Shown: positions 8,457 through 17,126 of the stretch, piece after piece | Position numbering within the stretch: position 1 is the first letter of the stretch | Layout: each line of letters starts with the position of its first letter | Program-made: the position numbers and the translations under genes | The notes under the pieces: model-generated | What the model was told of the DNA's origin: nothing | Seen by the model: the letters and a program-made list of their open reading frames with translations, nothing else | Database searches by the model: none | DNA from: Mycobacterium shigaense | GTDB taxonomy: Bacteria > Actinomycetota > Actinomycetes > Mycobacteriales > Mycobacteriaceae | DNA: 64,000 bases | Direction of reading: 5' to 3' | NCBI RefSeq assembly: GCF_002356315.1 | Contig: NZ_AP018164.1 | Location: 2,108,001 to 2,172,000, forward strand

Positions 8457-9626
8457 CTAGGCGACCGGCAGATCGAGAAACGCGGTGCCGCGCTTGATGA
8501 GTTCGTTCGCGATGATCACCCGCTGGATTTCCGAGGTGCCCTCCCAGATTCGGTCGACGCGCACCTCGCGGTACATCCGCTCGATCGGGTAAGCCCGGTC
8601 GTAGCCGCGGCCACCGAAGATCTGAAGGCAGCGATCGACTACCCGGCCCGCGGCTTCGCTGGCCGAGAGCTTCGCGATGGATGCCTTGGCGTGCAATGTC
8701 TTTCGGTCCACCCCGTGGTCGGCCTCCCAGGCCACCTGGTGGGTGTAGGCGCGGTTGACGGCGATGTCGACGGCGCAGTCCGCGAGCATCGACTGGATCA
8801 TCTGGAAGTCGCTGATCGGTGTTCCGAACTGCTTGCGCTGGGTGGCCCAATCGCGGGCGAGTTTCAGTGCGCGCTCGGCCACCCCGACGGTTCGTGCGGC
8901 GATCATCAGGCGTTCGTCGGTGAACCAGTCCTTGGTGAGCTCGAAGCCCTGTCCGATCTCGCCGAGGATGGCATCGGCAGGCACAAAGGCGTTCTCGAAG
9001 ATGAACTCGGGGTGGCCGTTGACGGCGGAGTGCATGAAGTGCGGCACCCGGCTCATGCGGACGCCCTCGGTGTTCTTCTCGACGAAGAACAGGGTGGATT
9101 CGTTGTCGGGCAGCACATTTGCCTGCACTAGCAGGAAGTCCGCGATATCGCCGCAGGTGACGAACCACTTCTCGCCGTTGAGCAGCCAGCCACCGTCGAC
9201 CGGAGTTGCCGTGGTCGCGATCGCGCCGGCGTCGGATCCGGCGTCGGGTTCGGTCGTGGCGAAGGCGTCGAAGCGTTCCCCGCGCAGGATGGGCAGCAGG
9301 TAGCGCTCCCGCTGCTCGGGCGAGGCCAGCGCCAGCACGTTGGAAGGCCGCCAGGGGATGTCCCACAGGCAGTTCGTGACCTTGCCGAATTCCTCCTCGA
9401 CGATCACCTGTTCGAGCAGCGTGAGCCCCGCTCCGCCCCATTCGACCGGCATGTTGATGCCGTACATCCCGGCGTCCATCGCGGCCTGGGTCAGCTTGTC
9501 GACCGTTTCCGGCGGAAGTGGGCCGCCGGCCTGCTCGGCCTCGTTCTCGTAGCCCATCAGCAGTTGGGCATACGCGGCCGCACGCGCCTTCAGTTCTTGT
9601 TGGGCGGCGGTGTAGGTAAAGTCCAT
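8457..9626 (-). CDS. Acyl-CoA dehydrogenase
   Basis: 389 aa. It has the same fold and order of motifs as its neighbour: TTEPDAGSDAGAI, NGEKWFVTCGD, QRKQFGTPISDFQMIQ, IFGGRGYDRAYPIERMYREVR and the catalytic E362 in IWEGTSEIQR. The ATG has AGGAGATTGCG upstream and lies 9 bp after the stop of the acyl-CoA synthetase gene. Length and motifs are normal for the family. Chain length or branching of the substrate cannot be read from the sequence. Confidence 0.9.
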   Translation of the reverse strand: MDFTYTAAQQELKARAAAYAQLLMGYENEAEQAGGPLPPETVDKLTQAAMDAGMYGINMPVEWGGAGLTLLEQVIVEEEFGKVTNCLWDIPWRPSNVLALASPEQRERYLLPILRGERFDAFATTEPDAGSDAGAIATTATPVDGGWLLNGEKWFVTCGDIADFLLVQANVLPDNESTLFFVEKNTEGVRMSRVPHFMHSAVNGHPEFIFENAFVPADAILGEIGQGFELTKDWFTDERLMIAARTVGVAERALKLARDWATQRKQFGTPISDFQMIQSMLADCAVDIAVNRAYTHQVAWEADHGVDRKTLHAKASIAKLSASEAAGRVVDRCLQIFGGRGYDRAYPIERMYREVRVDRIWEGTSEIQRVIIANELIKRGTAFLDLPVA

Positions 9627-9635
9627 CGCAATCTC

Positions 9636-11687
9636 CTAGTGGTGTAAGACGATTCGGGCGTCCAGAGCCGTTGCTCCGGACGCGGTGACCAACAACGGGT
9701 TGATCTCGAGTTCGGCAATCTCGGGATGAGCCGCGGCATATCGGCTGAAACGGGTGATGGTCGCGGCGGCGGCCGCGACGTCGACTGCCGGCTTGCCACG
9801 ATGTCCGTAGAGCAGTGGTGCGGTGCGCAACCGCTCGATCATGCGCGTCGCCGCGGCCTCGTCGATCGGCGCGAGCGCCACCTGTACATCGCGCAGCACC
9901 TCGGTCGCGGTGCCGCCCATTCCGACCAAGACGGTCGGCCCGAAGCGGGAATCCCAACGGACTCCGACGATCAGCTCGATTCCACTTGCCAGATCCGCCA
10001 TCTCTTCGACCGAGAACGATGGGGGGCGCAGCTTCGCGCAAAGGCGGGCGTGCGCGTCGAACAGGTCTTCGCGCGACGCCAGGCCTACCAGCACACCGCC
10101 CGCATCCGACTTGTGCAGCAGTCCCAACGCCTTGAGGACGTAGGGCGGGCGCAGTTCGTCGGCGGCGGCACTCAACTCGTCGAAGGTGCGAATCTCGCGG
10201 GCCGCGACGAATTCGATTCCGGCGGCCGCGAAGGCACGCCGCGACGCCATGTAGTCGGTGGCGGCCACGGGCGGCGCCGGTGCCGGCAGGTCGAGCAGGG
10301 TGGCCGTCGATGCCTGTCCGGTTACGGCGGCCAGCGCCATGGCGGCATCCGCGATCGCGCCGAAGACGGGCACGCCGCCGTCGCGCAGGATCCGGGTCGC
10401 TGGTGCCTCGGGGAAGATCGACTGCACCGCCGTCGGTTTGGCGCCGACCGCATCGGCGGCGATCTGTTTGGCGGCGGCACACTCGGCGGGCCCGAGACCC
10501 GTGAGGCCGTCCTCGCCGCTCGAATAGCCGCCGAAGTACCCGGTCATCAGGATCCCGTCGACCTCGTTGCAGGCCTGCAGTACCGCGTACGCCCGCGCAT
10601 AGCTGTCCGGATCCATCTCGCCGGCGCCGGCCAGGTCGACCGGGTTGCCGACGTGAGACTGCGCCCACAGCGCGTCGCGGAGTCGAGCCTGGGTGTGCTC
10701 TTCGAGGGCGGGAACGTCGAGTCCGGCGGCCTCGGCCACGTCACAGGCGATGACGCCGTGCCCGCCGCCATCGGTCAGGATCGCGACCCGGCGCCCCCGC
10801 GGGACCGCCCGTTGCCGCAGCGCGCACAGCACATCGGCGAGTTCGCGGGGGGTGCGCACCGGGATGGCCCCCGCCACCTCGCATGCCGCGGCGATCACCG
10901 CCGAATCACTGGTGAGAGAACCGGTGTGCGACTGGGCGCCGCGGGCAGCGGCGGTGCTCGCGCCCGCGGCCAGCACCACCACCGGCGTACCCGAGGCGAC
11001 CGCGGCCGCGGTCGCCTCGACGAACCCTCGACCGTCCCGGAAGTCCTCGATGTACACGGCGATCGCCGCAGTCCGGGGGTGGGCCGCGCACGCGTCGATC
11101 AACTCGACGAGGTTGACGTCGGCCTGGTTGCCCAGCGAGACGAACCGCGAGATCCCCAGTCCCCGGGCGGTGAACAGCCGATCGAGTTCGATGGCCAGGT
11201 TGCCGCTCTGGCTCAGCAGCGCGATGTCACCCGGCGCGAATTGATTCGACGACAGATATGTCGCGGTCGTGTTGTCGACGAGGCCAAGGCAATTGGGGCC
11301 CACCAGCACCGCGCCTGCCGCTCGGACACGCGCAATCAGAGCATCCTCGCGTGCCCGTCCTGTTTCGCCGGCCTCGCCCAGGCCGGCGGTGATCGCGACG
11401 ATGGCACGCGCGCCCTTGGCCAGTACGCCATCGACGGCTTCCTCGAATCCGGCCGCGGGCACCGCGATGACGGCCAGGTCGATGGGCCCGTCCAGTTCGG
11501 CGACCGATGTGACGGTCGGTTGCCCGAGGATTTCTCCGCCACTTCTGTTGACCAGCTGCACTCGGTGTCGATCCGCGCCGCGAAGCGCCTGCAGCGCAAC
11601 GGCATTGCCCCACTTGGCCGGATCGGTGCTGGCACCGACGACGGCGATCGACGCCGGGTCGAACAGGCTCCGCAGATCCCGGCTCAT
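9636..11687 (-). CDS. NDP-forming acyl-CoA synthetase (acetate--CoA ligase, ADP-forming type)
   Basis: 683 aa fused alpha-beta enzyme. An N-terminal CoA-binding Rossmann domain begins FDPASIAVVGAS. The succinyl-CoA-synthetase-like flavodoxin domains carry the phosphohistidine H254 in SHTGSL. A C-terminal ATP-grasp domain from about residue 470 has the motifs VLKALGLLHKSDAGGV, VLVGMGG and AELEINPLL. It activates a carboxylic acid to its CoA thioester with NTP hydrolysis through a phosphoenzyme. The chosen ATG overlaps the ferredoxin stop by 4 bp; an in-frame start 30 nt upstream lies inside the ferredoxin gene and is less likely. By position it feeds the two acyl-CoA dehydrogenases. Confidence 0.88.
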   Translation of the reverse strand: MSRDLRSLFDPASIAVVGASTDPAKWGNAVALQALRGADRHRVQLVNRSGGEILGQPTVTSVAELDGPIDLAVIAVPAAGFEEAVDGVLAKGARAIVAITAGLGEAGETGRAREDALIARVRAAGAVLVGPNCLGLVDNTTATYLSSNQFAPGDIALLSQSGNLAIELDRLFTARGLGISRFVSLGNQADVNLVELIDACAAHPRTAAIAVYIEDFRDGRGFVEATAAAVASGTPVVVLAAGASTAAARGAQSHTGSLTSDSAVIAAACEVAGAIPVRTPRELADVLCALRQRAVPRGRRVAILTDGGGHGVIACDVAEAAGLDVPALEEHTQARLRDALWAQSHVGNPVDLAGAGEMDPDSYARAYAVLQACNEVDGILMTGYFGGYSSGEDGLTGLGPAECAAAKQIAADAVGAKPTAVQSIFPEAPATRILRDGGVPVFGAIADAAMALAAVTGQASTATLLDLPAPAPPVAATDYMASRRAFAAAGIEFVAAREIRTFDELSAAADELRPPYVLKALGLLHKSDAGGVLVGLASREDLFDAHARLCAKLRPPSFSVEEMADLASGIELIVGVRWDSRFGPTVLVGMGGTATEVLRDVQVALAPIDEAAATRMIERLRTAPLLYGHRGKPAVDVAAAAATITRFSRYAAAHPEIAELEINPLLVTASGATALDARIVLHH

Positions 11688-11875
11688 GCGCGCACCCGCA
11701 AGGCCCGCGCCGGGCAAGCGTTGACCGCGTCGTGGGCATGGTCATCCTCGGATGTGGGCACGCTGTCGCCGATTAGCCGGGCGTAGCCGTCGTCATCCAG
11801 ATCCAGAAGTGCTGGCGCGGCTGCTTGGCAGAGGCCGTACCCCTGACAGGCGTCCGTATCGACAATCAGTTTCAT
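11684..11875 (-). CDS. Small [3Fe-4S]-type ferredoxin
   Basis: 63 aa with cysteines C10 and C16 (CQGYGLC) and C54 (NACPA). The three-cysteine pattern is that of actinobacterial [3Fe-4S] ferredoxins, many of which serve cytochromes P450. There is no P450 in this window. The Rieske oxygenase divergently encoded at 12475 needs an electron donor, so this protein is a candidate partner, as an inference. It overlaps both neighbours by 4 bp (ATGA at each end), which places it firmly in the operon. Confidence 0.85.
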   Translation of the reverse strand: MKLIVDTDACQGYGLCQAAAPALLDLDDDGYARLIGDSVPTSEDDHAHDAVNACPARALRVRA

Positions 11876-12261
11876 GACATTCTCCTTCGGTTATCAGCAA
11901 GCGCCTCGAGCGCGGGGATGGCAGCGGCGAGGAGTTTTCGACGGTCGCTCGTGCGGCGGTACGCGTCGCCAGGTAACCCGATCAACATCTGGTCGTGATG
12001 GAGCACGACTTGAGCGACGGCGAGGGCCGTCGCGGGGTCTCCGGCGCGCCCGTCGACGGCATTGAGAGCAAGCTGAGTGGCGCGGTCGAGGTAGCGCAAC
12101 CAGCGTCTCCCGGTGCCACGCAGGATCAGCCTGGTGACCCGGTCTTGCTCTTCGGGCAGGGCTGATCCGCCCTCCAGGCGGGCGAGAAGCTCGGGCAGAG
12201 ACTGTTCCGGATCGGGCGTGAGTCCCAGCCAGGCCGTTGCGCGCCGAAGCTGCCTCTTCAC
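11872..12261 (-). CDS. Unrecognised 129-aa protein, first gene of the acyl-CoA operon
   Basis: I do not recognise the family. From the GTG at 12261 (AGGAGG five bases upstream; an ATG one codon earlier is too close to it) the protein is Arg/Leu-rich, predicted mostly helical, basic at the N-terminus and at the end (RRRMS), with no cysteines, no membrane segment and no clear DNA-binding motif. It contains the segments WLRYLDRATQLALNAVDG and VLHHDQMLIGLP. Its stop overlaps the ferredoxin start. Position suggests an accessory or regulatory partner of the pathway. Confidence 0.7.
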   Translation of the reverse strand: MKRQLRRATAWLGLTPDPEQSLPELLARLEGGSALPEEQDRVTRLILRGTGRRWLRYLDRATQLALNAVDGRAGDPATALAVAQVVLHHDQMLIGLPGDAYRRTSDRRKLLAAAIPALEALADNRRRMS

Positions 12262-12380
12262 CATGACCTCCTGTGTCGATCGAGTCCTGGCCGCCCCTGC
12301 GGAGCGCCCGTGTTTCGGATACATGTCGGTGTGTTTCAGATCCGTTTCCCCCTTGACATGTGATGTGTAGCACTGGTCAA

Positions 12381-12410
12381 CTTATCAAACTAATCAGTTA
12401 GTCAGCTAGT
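12381..12410. promoter_or_regulatory. Tandem/inverted repeat in the divergent promoter region, probable TetR operator
   Basis: The AT-rich stretch contains the inverted repeat ACTAA-tcag-TTAGT (12389-12402) and the tandem 8-mers TCAGTTAG (12394-12401) and TCAGCTAG (12402-12409). It lies in the 213-bp region between the divergent acyl-CoA and Rieske operons, about 70 bp before the Rieske ATG. The TetR regulator encoded at 13653 is the likely binder. Confidence 0.5.
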
Positions 12411-12474
12411 AAAATTTTCACTTTAGGTAGAAAAGGTTTACAGGAAGTAGACAAGTGCCAGGAGGCGCGAAGAC

Positions 12475-13653
12475 ATGAACGAGACATCCGTCAAGGCCAG
12501 ACCACGCCCGGTAAAAGGCGACGTCAAGCCGCTGGAGCCGGGGCTGGATTCGCGCTACTACACCGATCCGCGGATCGCCGATCTCGAGCAGACACGGATC
12601 TTCGACCGCACCTGGCAATTGGTGGGACACGTGACGGACCTGCCGAACCCGGGGTCGCGCATCGTCGGCTCGGTGGGGCGCAAAGAGGTGGTGGTCGTCC
12701 GCACCGAGGACGGCGACATCCGCGCACACCTCAACACCTGTCGGCACCGCGGTACGCGCCTGGTCGCGGAGCCGGGTGAGAGCAAAGCGCTGCGCTGTCC
12801 ATATCACGGGTGGACGTATCACCTCGACGGCAAGCTCGTCGGGGCGCCGGAGAACCGCACGATCCCGTGTCTGGACAAGTCGAAACTGTCGCTGTTCGGT
12901 GCCCGGGCCGAGGTGTTCTGCGGACTGATCTTCGTCAATCTCGACCTCGCCGCCGAGCCGCTTGGAGCGCAGTTGGCCGGCGTCCGCCCTCTGCTGGAGC
13001 GCTACCTGGGCGGCACGATGGAGACGTTCGGCAAGGCGCGCGTCCACGTCAACAAGCCGGAAGAGGCGCAGGAGTCGAACTGGAAGGTGGCCGTCGACAA
13101 CTACCTGGAGGGCTACCACGTCCCGGTCGCGCACCCGGGTCTGATGCGACTGCTCGATTACAAGCGCTATTCGGTTCAGACCGCCGATCTCTATGCCGTT
13201 TACGATGCTCCGTTGCGCGACAAGGCTTCTGACAACTGGGCCGAGCGGCTGTACCAGGGAGTGGTACGCCCGATGCCCGGGCTGCTGGAGGAAGACCGCC
13301 GTGTGTTTCGCTACATCGCGATCTACCCGAACACGATGATCGACCTGTATCCCGACCACGTGCTCGTCTGGAAGATGAACCCGCGCGGTGTCGATCGGGT
13401 CGACGTTCCCGGCGCCTACCTACGACGGTCGAACTGCGACACGCGCACCCGCGTCGCGCAACGGCTCAACTTTTACATCAGCGCGATCACCACGCGTGAG
13501 GACGAAGATCTTGTGCAGCGGATGCAGATCGGTATGGGCAACACCGACTTTCAGCCGGGACCACTGTCCACGCGTGAGCGGGGCGTCTCCTGGTTCGCGA
13601 GTCGCATTCGTGCCGACCTGGGCGACCTGGATGCGGAAACCGGTCGCAAATAA
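12475..13653 (+). CDS. Rieske non-heme iron oxygenase, catalytic subunit
   Basis: 392 aa aromatic-ring-hydroxylating/quaternary-amine oxygenase alpha subunit. Rieske [2Fe-2S] ligands are C89 and H91 (CRHRG) and C108 and H111 (CPYHGW). The mononuclear iron site is D208...E212-G-Y-H215...H220 (DNYLEGYHVPVAH), with bridging acids nearby. No beta subunit or dedicated reductase is adjacent, as in the homotrimeric enzymes that demethylate or cleave carnitine, betaines and similar compounds. AGGAGG precedes the ATG by nine bases. It opens an eight-gene operon containing an amine importer and amine oxidase, so an N-alkyl substrate is likely, though an aromatic one cannot be excluded. Confidence 0.88.
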   Translation: MNETSVKARPRPVKGDVKPLEPGLDSRYYTDPRIADLEQTRIFDRTWQLVGHVTDLPNPGSRIVGSVGRKEVVVVRTEDGDIRAHLNTCRHRGTRLVAEPGESKALRCPYHGWTYHLDGKLVGAPENRTIPCLDKSKLSLFGARAEVFCGLIFVNLDLAAEPLGAQLAGVRPLLERYLGGTMETFGKARVHVNKPEEAQESNWKVAVDNYLEGYHVPVAHPGLMRLLDYKRYSVQTADLYAVYDAPLRDKASDNWAERLYQGVVRPMPGLLEEDRRVFRYIAIYPNTMIDLYPDHVLVWKMNPRGVDRVDVPGAYLRRSNCDTRTRVAQRLNFYISAITTREDEDLVQRMQIGMGNTDFQPGPLSTRERGVSWFASRIRADLGDLDAETGRK

Positions 13654-14300
13654 TGATGGCGTCCGAGGTCGGCAGGCGCAGCAGAGCCGAAATCGCTGCC
13701 GAGACCAGGGAAGCGATCCTATCTGCCGCGTGCGCAATAATCAGCGAAGAGGGATTCGAAAGCATTCGGATGCGGATGGTCGCCGAGCGGGCCGGGGTAT
13801 CCACGGCGGCTCTGCACTACCACTTCGACAACCGGGAGAAGCTCTTCGCCGAAGCGCTGCGGTATTCCTTCGAGAATACGGGTCGAGACGTCTACCAGGC
13901 GGACTCCGAAAGCGACAGCGCGACGGAACGTCTGGCGCGCATCATCTCCGCTTCGCTGCCGAGTACCGAGGCATTGCGCAGAGAGTGGGCCATGTACCAG
14001 GAGTTGTGGTGTCGAGCGCTTCGCGACCCGGAGTCGCGCGCTCTGGCCATCGAACTGGACCGCGCACAACAAGACTGGATCGCCGAAACCCTCGCCGACG
14101 GCGTGGCGTCAGGGGAGTTCAATCTGTGTGACATCGGGGCACACGCCCGGCTGATCAGCGCGTTGTGTGACGGCTACGGCGGACAGTTGATGCTCGAGAA
14201 CCCTTCGCTGACGGTTGAGCTTGCTCATGCGGCGATCTGGGAACAGGCCGGTGGGTTGCTGGGGATCGCCGGCGAATTCCCCAACGACGGTTGGCGATGA
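13653..14300 (+). CDS. TetR family regulator, BetI-like
   Basis: 215 aa. The N-terminal helix-turn-helix (about residues 20-62) ends in AERAGVSTAALHYHFDNREKLF, typical of TetR proteins. The C-terminal ligand domain resembles the BetI/TetR_C_6 class (WAMYQELWCRALRDPE). ATG codons at 13653 and 13656 are both possible; the first overlaps the Rieske stop (TAATG). Being inside the operon it probably controls its own transcription, and possibly the divergent acyl-CoA operon, through the repeats at 12381-12410. Confidence 0.87.
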   Translation: MMASEVGRRSRAEIAAETREAILSAACAIISEEGFESIRMRMVAERAGVSTAALHYHFDNREKLFAEALRYSFENTGRDVYQADSESDSATERLARIISASLPSTEALRREWAMYQELWCRALRDPESRALAIELDRAQQDWIAETLADGVASGEFNLCDIGAHARLISALCDGYGGQLMLENPSLTVELAHAAIWEQAGGLLGIAGEFPNDGWR

Positions 14301-15415
14301 GCACCCGTATCGATCGCCGCAGATTCCTCGCCGGCAGCGCCGGCGTCGCGGCCCTTCTTGCTTCGCCCGGTTGCGCCTACCTGACGCCCAAGCTGCAGGC
14401 GGTCGCGACCGAGCCCGTCAAGCCGCGGATTGACGGCGATCTTGTGTACTTCAACTGGGCGGACTACGTGCATCCCACTGTGTTCGAGGGGTTTGCGCGG
14501 GAGTACGGCGTCAAGGTGATTCAGTCGAATTTCGACTCGATGGAAAGTATGCAGGCCAAGCTCTCCGCGGGAAACTGCTACGACATCATCTTTCCCTCGG
14601 CACAGTGGGTGCAGAAGATGGTCGCTGCCAATCAGTTACGCGTCATCGACCCGTCGACGCTGAAGAACGCCTCGCTGATCTTCGACCATTACTCCTATTT
14701 CCGAGATCCGTGGTACGACCGGCATTCGGCGCACTCCATTCCGTTCACGATGTACAAGACCGGAATCGCTTGGCGGAAAGATAAACTCGGCGAAACGCTG
14801 CCCGGCAGCTGGTCGGACCTGTGGAACGAGGCCTCGAAGGGACACACGTTCGTGCTGGCCGACCGCAACGAAGTGCTCGGCATGCTGGCGCTGTTGCTCG
14901 GGTACGACCTCAATACCGCGGCGGACCGTCAACTTGCGGCGATGGTCAGGAAGTTTCGCGGCCTGCGCCCCTACCTGCGCGGCTTATCCAGCGACGACTA
15001 CAACAACCTGCTCTCCGGTGACGCCTGGATGCACCAGACCTGGAGTGGAGACATCGCCGCGCTGCTGCGACAAGCGCCGGACCCGTCGATCTATGGATTC
15101 GAAGCGCCGAAAGAGGGTGCGCCGATCAACACCGATGCCTACGCCATCCCGGTCAACGCCCGCCACCCGGGCACCGCGTTGCTCTTCATCGACTACATGC
15201 TGCGCCCCGAGAATGTGCGGAAGAACATCGATCACATCGGATATCCGATGCCGGTTCACGGGACCGAGGACACCTACGCTCAGATCGTCGCGGCATTCCC
15301 GTCGTGTGCCGTCACCATCGAGGACCTGTCGCGTAATCTTTTCTACGCCAACAACACTGTGGCCAAGACCCAGGCTCGTGACGCCGCCTACACGGAACTG
15401 ACGGTCGGCGGATGA
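14297..15415 (+). CDS. PotD/PotF-like ABC transporter substrate-binding protein
   Basis: 372 aa. The N-terminus RRRFLAGSAGVAALLASPGC has a twin-arginine motif and a cysteine after a short hydrophobic core, suggesting a Tat-exported lipoprotein, although the lipobox (S-P-G-C) is not ideal. The mature domain begins with DGDLVYFNWADYVHP, close to the start of spermidine/putrescine-binding proteins. It contains YDIIFPSAQWVQKM and the usual extracellular solute-binding pattern. The ATG overlaps the TetR stop by 4 bp. Substrate is a polyamine or another cationic amine by family; the binding residues were not mapped. Confidence 0.87.
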   Translation: MSTRIDRRRFLAGSAGVAALLASPGCAYLTPKLQAVATEPVKPRIDGDLVYFNWADYVHPTVFEGFAREYGVKVIQSNFDSMESMQAKLSAGNCYDIIFPSAQWVQKMVAANQLRVIDPSTLKNASLIFDHYSYFRDPWYDRHSAHSIPFTMYKTGIAWRKDKLGETLPGSWSDLWNEASKGHTFVLADRNEVLGMLALLLGYDLNTAADRQLAAMVRKFRGLRPYLRGLSSDDYNNLLSGDAWMHQTWSGDIAALLRQAPDPSIYGFEAPKEGAPINTDAYAIPVNARHPGTALLFIDYMLRPENVRKNIDHIGYPMPVHGTEDTYAQIVAAFPSCAVTIEDLSRNLFYANNTVAKTQARDAAYTELTVGG

Positions 15416-16305
15416 CCACCACAACGGTTCAGGCCGTCGCCCCGGCGCCGCGGCGCGCCCGCGGCGAACGCATGTGGACGTGGATGTTGGTGCCCGGCAC
15501 GCTGTGGATGTCGGCGTTCTTCGTCTTCGCGCTCTTTTTGCTCATCGCGCTGAGTTTCGGAACCACCGACGCACTCGGCAACCCACGCTTCGGCAGCACA
15601 CTCGAGAACATCGTGCGCGTCTTCACCCCGACCTATTTTCGGGTGGCCGTGCGCAGTTTGGTGTATGCCGTTGTCGCGGCGGTGATCTGCCTGCTGATCG
15701 CCTATCCGGTCGCCTACGCGATCGCGCGGCACGGCGGGCGTTACAAGAACGCTCTGGTAGCACTGCTCGTGGTGCCGTTCTTCGCTAACTACCTGGTGCG
15801 CATGTACGGCTGGCAGACGCTGCTGTCCGACGAGGGAATAGTGATGACCTGGCTGCGCACGCTGGGCGTCTCGGCGGACTTCCAGATCCTCAATACCTCC
15901 GCGGCGGTGATCGGTGGCCTGGTCTACGGCTATGTCGTCTTCATGATCCTGCCGATCTACGCCTCGCTGGAACGCATGGACGGCGCACTGATCCAGGCGG
16001 GGCGCGACCTCTACGGAACGTCGTTACGTACCTTCTTGTCCGTGACCGTGCCCATGTCGAGATCGGGCGCGTACGCGGGCCTCGCACTCGTATTCCTGCC
16101 CGCGATGGGGGATTTCATCAGCGCGCAGTTGCTGGGTGGACCCGACAACCTGATGATCGGCAACCTCATCCAGAACCAGTTCTTTGCCGGCCAGAACTGG
16201 CCCGGTGGGGCCGCACTGACTATGGCGTTGATGACGCTGTTGCTGATCTGCATGCTCGGCTACCTGCGCCAGACGGCGCGCGATGCCAAGGCGGCACGCC
16301 GATGA
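15412..16305 (+). CDS. Polyamine-type ABC transporter permease (PotB-like)
   Basis: 297 aa inner-membrane permease with six predicted membrane segments, the first at about residues 20-45, and the BPD_transp_1 EAA-type loop near residues 180-210 (GRDLYGTSLRTFLSVTVPMSRSG). It overlaps the binding-protein stop and the next permease start by 4 bp each. It pairs with the PotC-like permease to form the channel. Confidence 0.88.
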   Translation: MTTTTVQAVAPAPRRARGERMWTWMLVPGTLWMSAFFVFALFLLIALSFGTTDALGNPRFGSTLENIVRVFTPTYFRVAVRSLVYAVVAAVICLLIAYPVAYAIARHGGRYKNALVALLVVPFFANYLVRMYGWQTLLSDEGIVMTWLRTLGVSADFQILNTSAAVIGGLVYGYVVFMILPIYASLERMDGALIQAGRDLYGTSLRTFLSVTVPMSRSGAYAGLALVFLPAMGDFISAQLLGGPDNLMIGNLIQNQFFAGQNWPGGAALTMALMTLLLICMLGYLRQTARDAKAARR

Positions 16306-17123
16306 GGGGCTCAGGTATCAATCGCAAGCCACGCTTCGCCATTGCGGTCACGGCGCTGTTCTTCGTGTTGCTCTACCTGCCGATCATCGCGGTGGTCCTG
16401 TTCTCCTTCAACAACAAGAAGTCGCTCACCGTGTTCGACGGCTGGTCACTTCGTTGGTATGAGGCGTTCTTCCACGACAGCGCGCTAATCCAATCCCTGA
16501 ATACGAGTGTCGTCGTGGCGGTCGCGGCGATGATCGGTTCGGTCGCGATCGGCGTCCCGCTGGCCTTCGGCCTTGTCCGGGCGCGCTCGAAGCTGGGCAG
16601 CGCGGCCAACGCGATCATGCTGATCCCACTGATCACCCCGGAGATCGTCACAGGTGTCGCATCGCTGATGCTGTTCAAAGGTGTTGGGTTGCAGCCGTCA
16701 TTGACAACCCTGATCCTCGCCGAGGCTACGTTTTCGATCTCCTATGTGACGGTGATCCTGCGCGCCCGTGTCGCGGAGCTGAATCCGGAGGTCGAGGCTG
16801 CCGCAATGGACCTTGGTGCCACGCGGCTACAGTCGCTTCGCTTGGTGACGCTACCGATGATGTTGCCGGCCATCATGTCGGCCCTGATCCTGATTTTCAC
16901 CCTGGTCTTCGATGACTTCGTGCTGGCATTCTTCACCAGCGGTGTCGACCCTCAACCGCTGTCGGTGCGTATCTACTCCGCGATCCGGTTTGGAATCCAG
17001 CCGTCCATCAACGCCGTCGGCACGCTGATGCTGGTCGCCTCGCTGGCTCTGATCGGGATCGCCCTACTCGTCCCGCGATTCTTCGGTAGGCGCGGCAACG
17101 GCCTCAACTTGTTAGGAGGATGA
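16302..17123 (+). CDS. Polyamine-type ABC transporter permease (PotC-like)
   Basis: 273 aa permease with six predicted membrane segments. The cytoplasmic EAA loop is AAMDLGATRLQSLRLVTLPM (about 167-186), and the segment DDFVLAFFTSG is typical of PotC. It overlaps PotB by 4 bp, and the ATPase gene begins three bases after its stop. Confidence 0.88.
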   Translation: MRGSGINRKPRFAIAVTALFFVLLYLPIIAVVLFSFNNKKSLTVFDGWSLRWYEAFFHDSALIQSLNTSVVVAVAAMIGSVAIGVPLAFGLVRARSKLGSAANAIMLIPLITPEIVTGVASLMLFKGVGLQPSLTTLILAEATFSISYVTVILRARVAELNPEVEAAAMDLGATRLQSLRLVTLPMMLPAIMSALILIFTLVFDDFVLAFFTSGVDPQPLSVRIYSAIRFGIQPSINAVGTLMLVASLALIGIALLVPRFFGRRGNGLNLLGG

Positions 17124-17126
17124 GAA

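Noticed and set aside
7660..10668. A very long open frame opposite/alternative to the acyl-CoA dehydrogenase genes, about 1000 codons
   Set aside because: Low-complexity Arg/Gly/Pro product, no domain, and fully covered by coupled genes with clear catalytic motifs; it is a GC-rich shadow frame.
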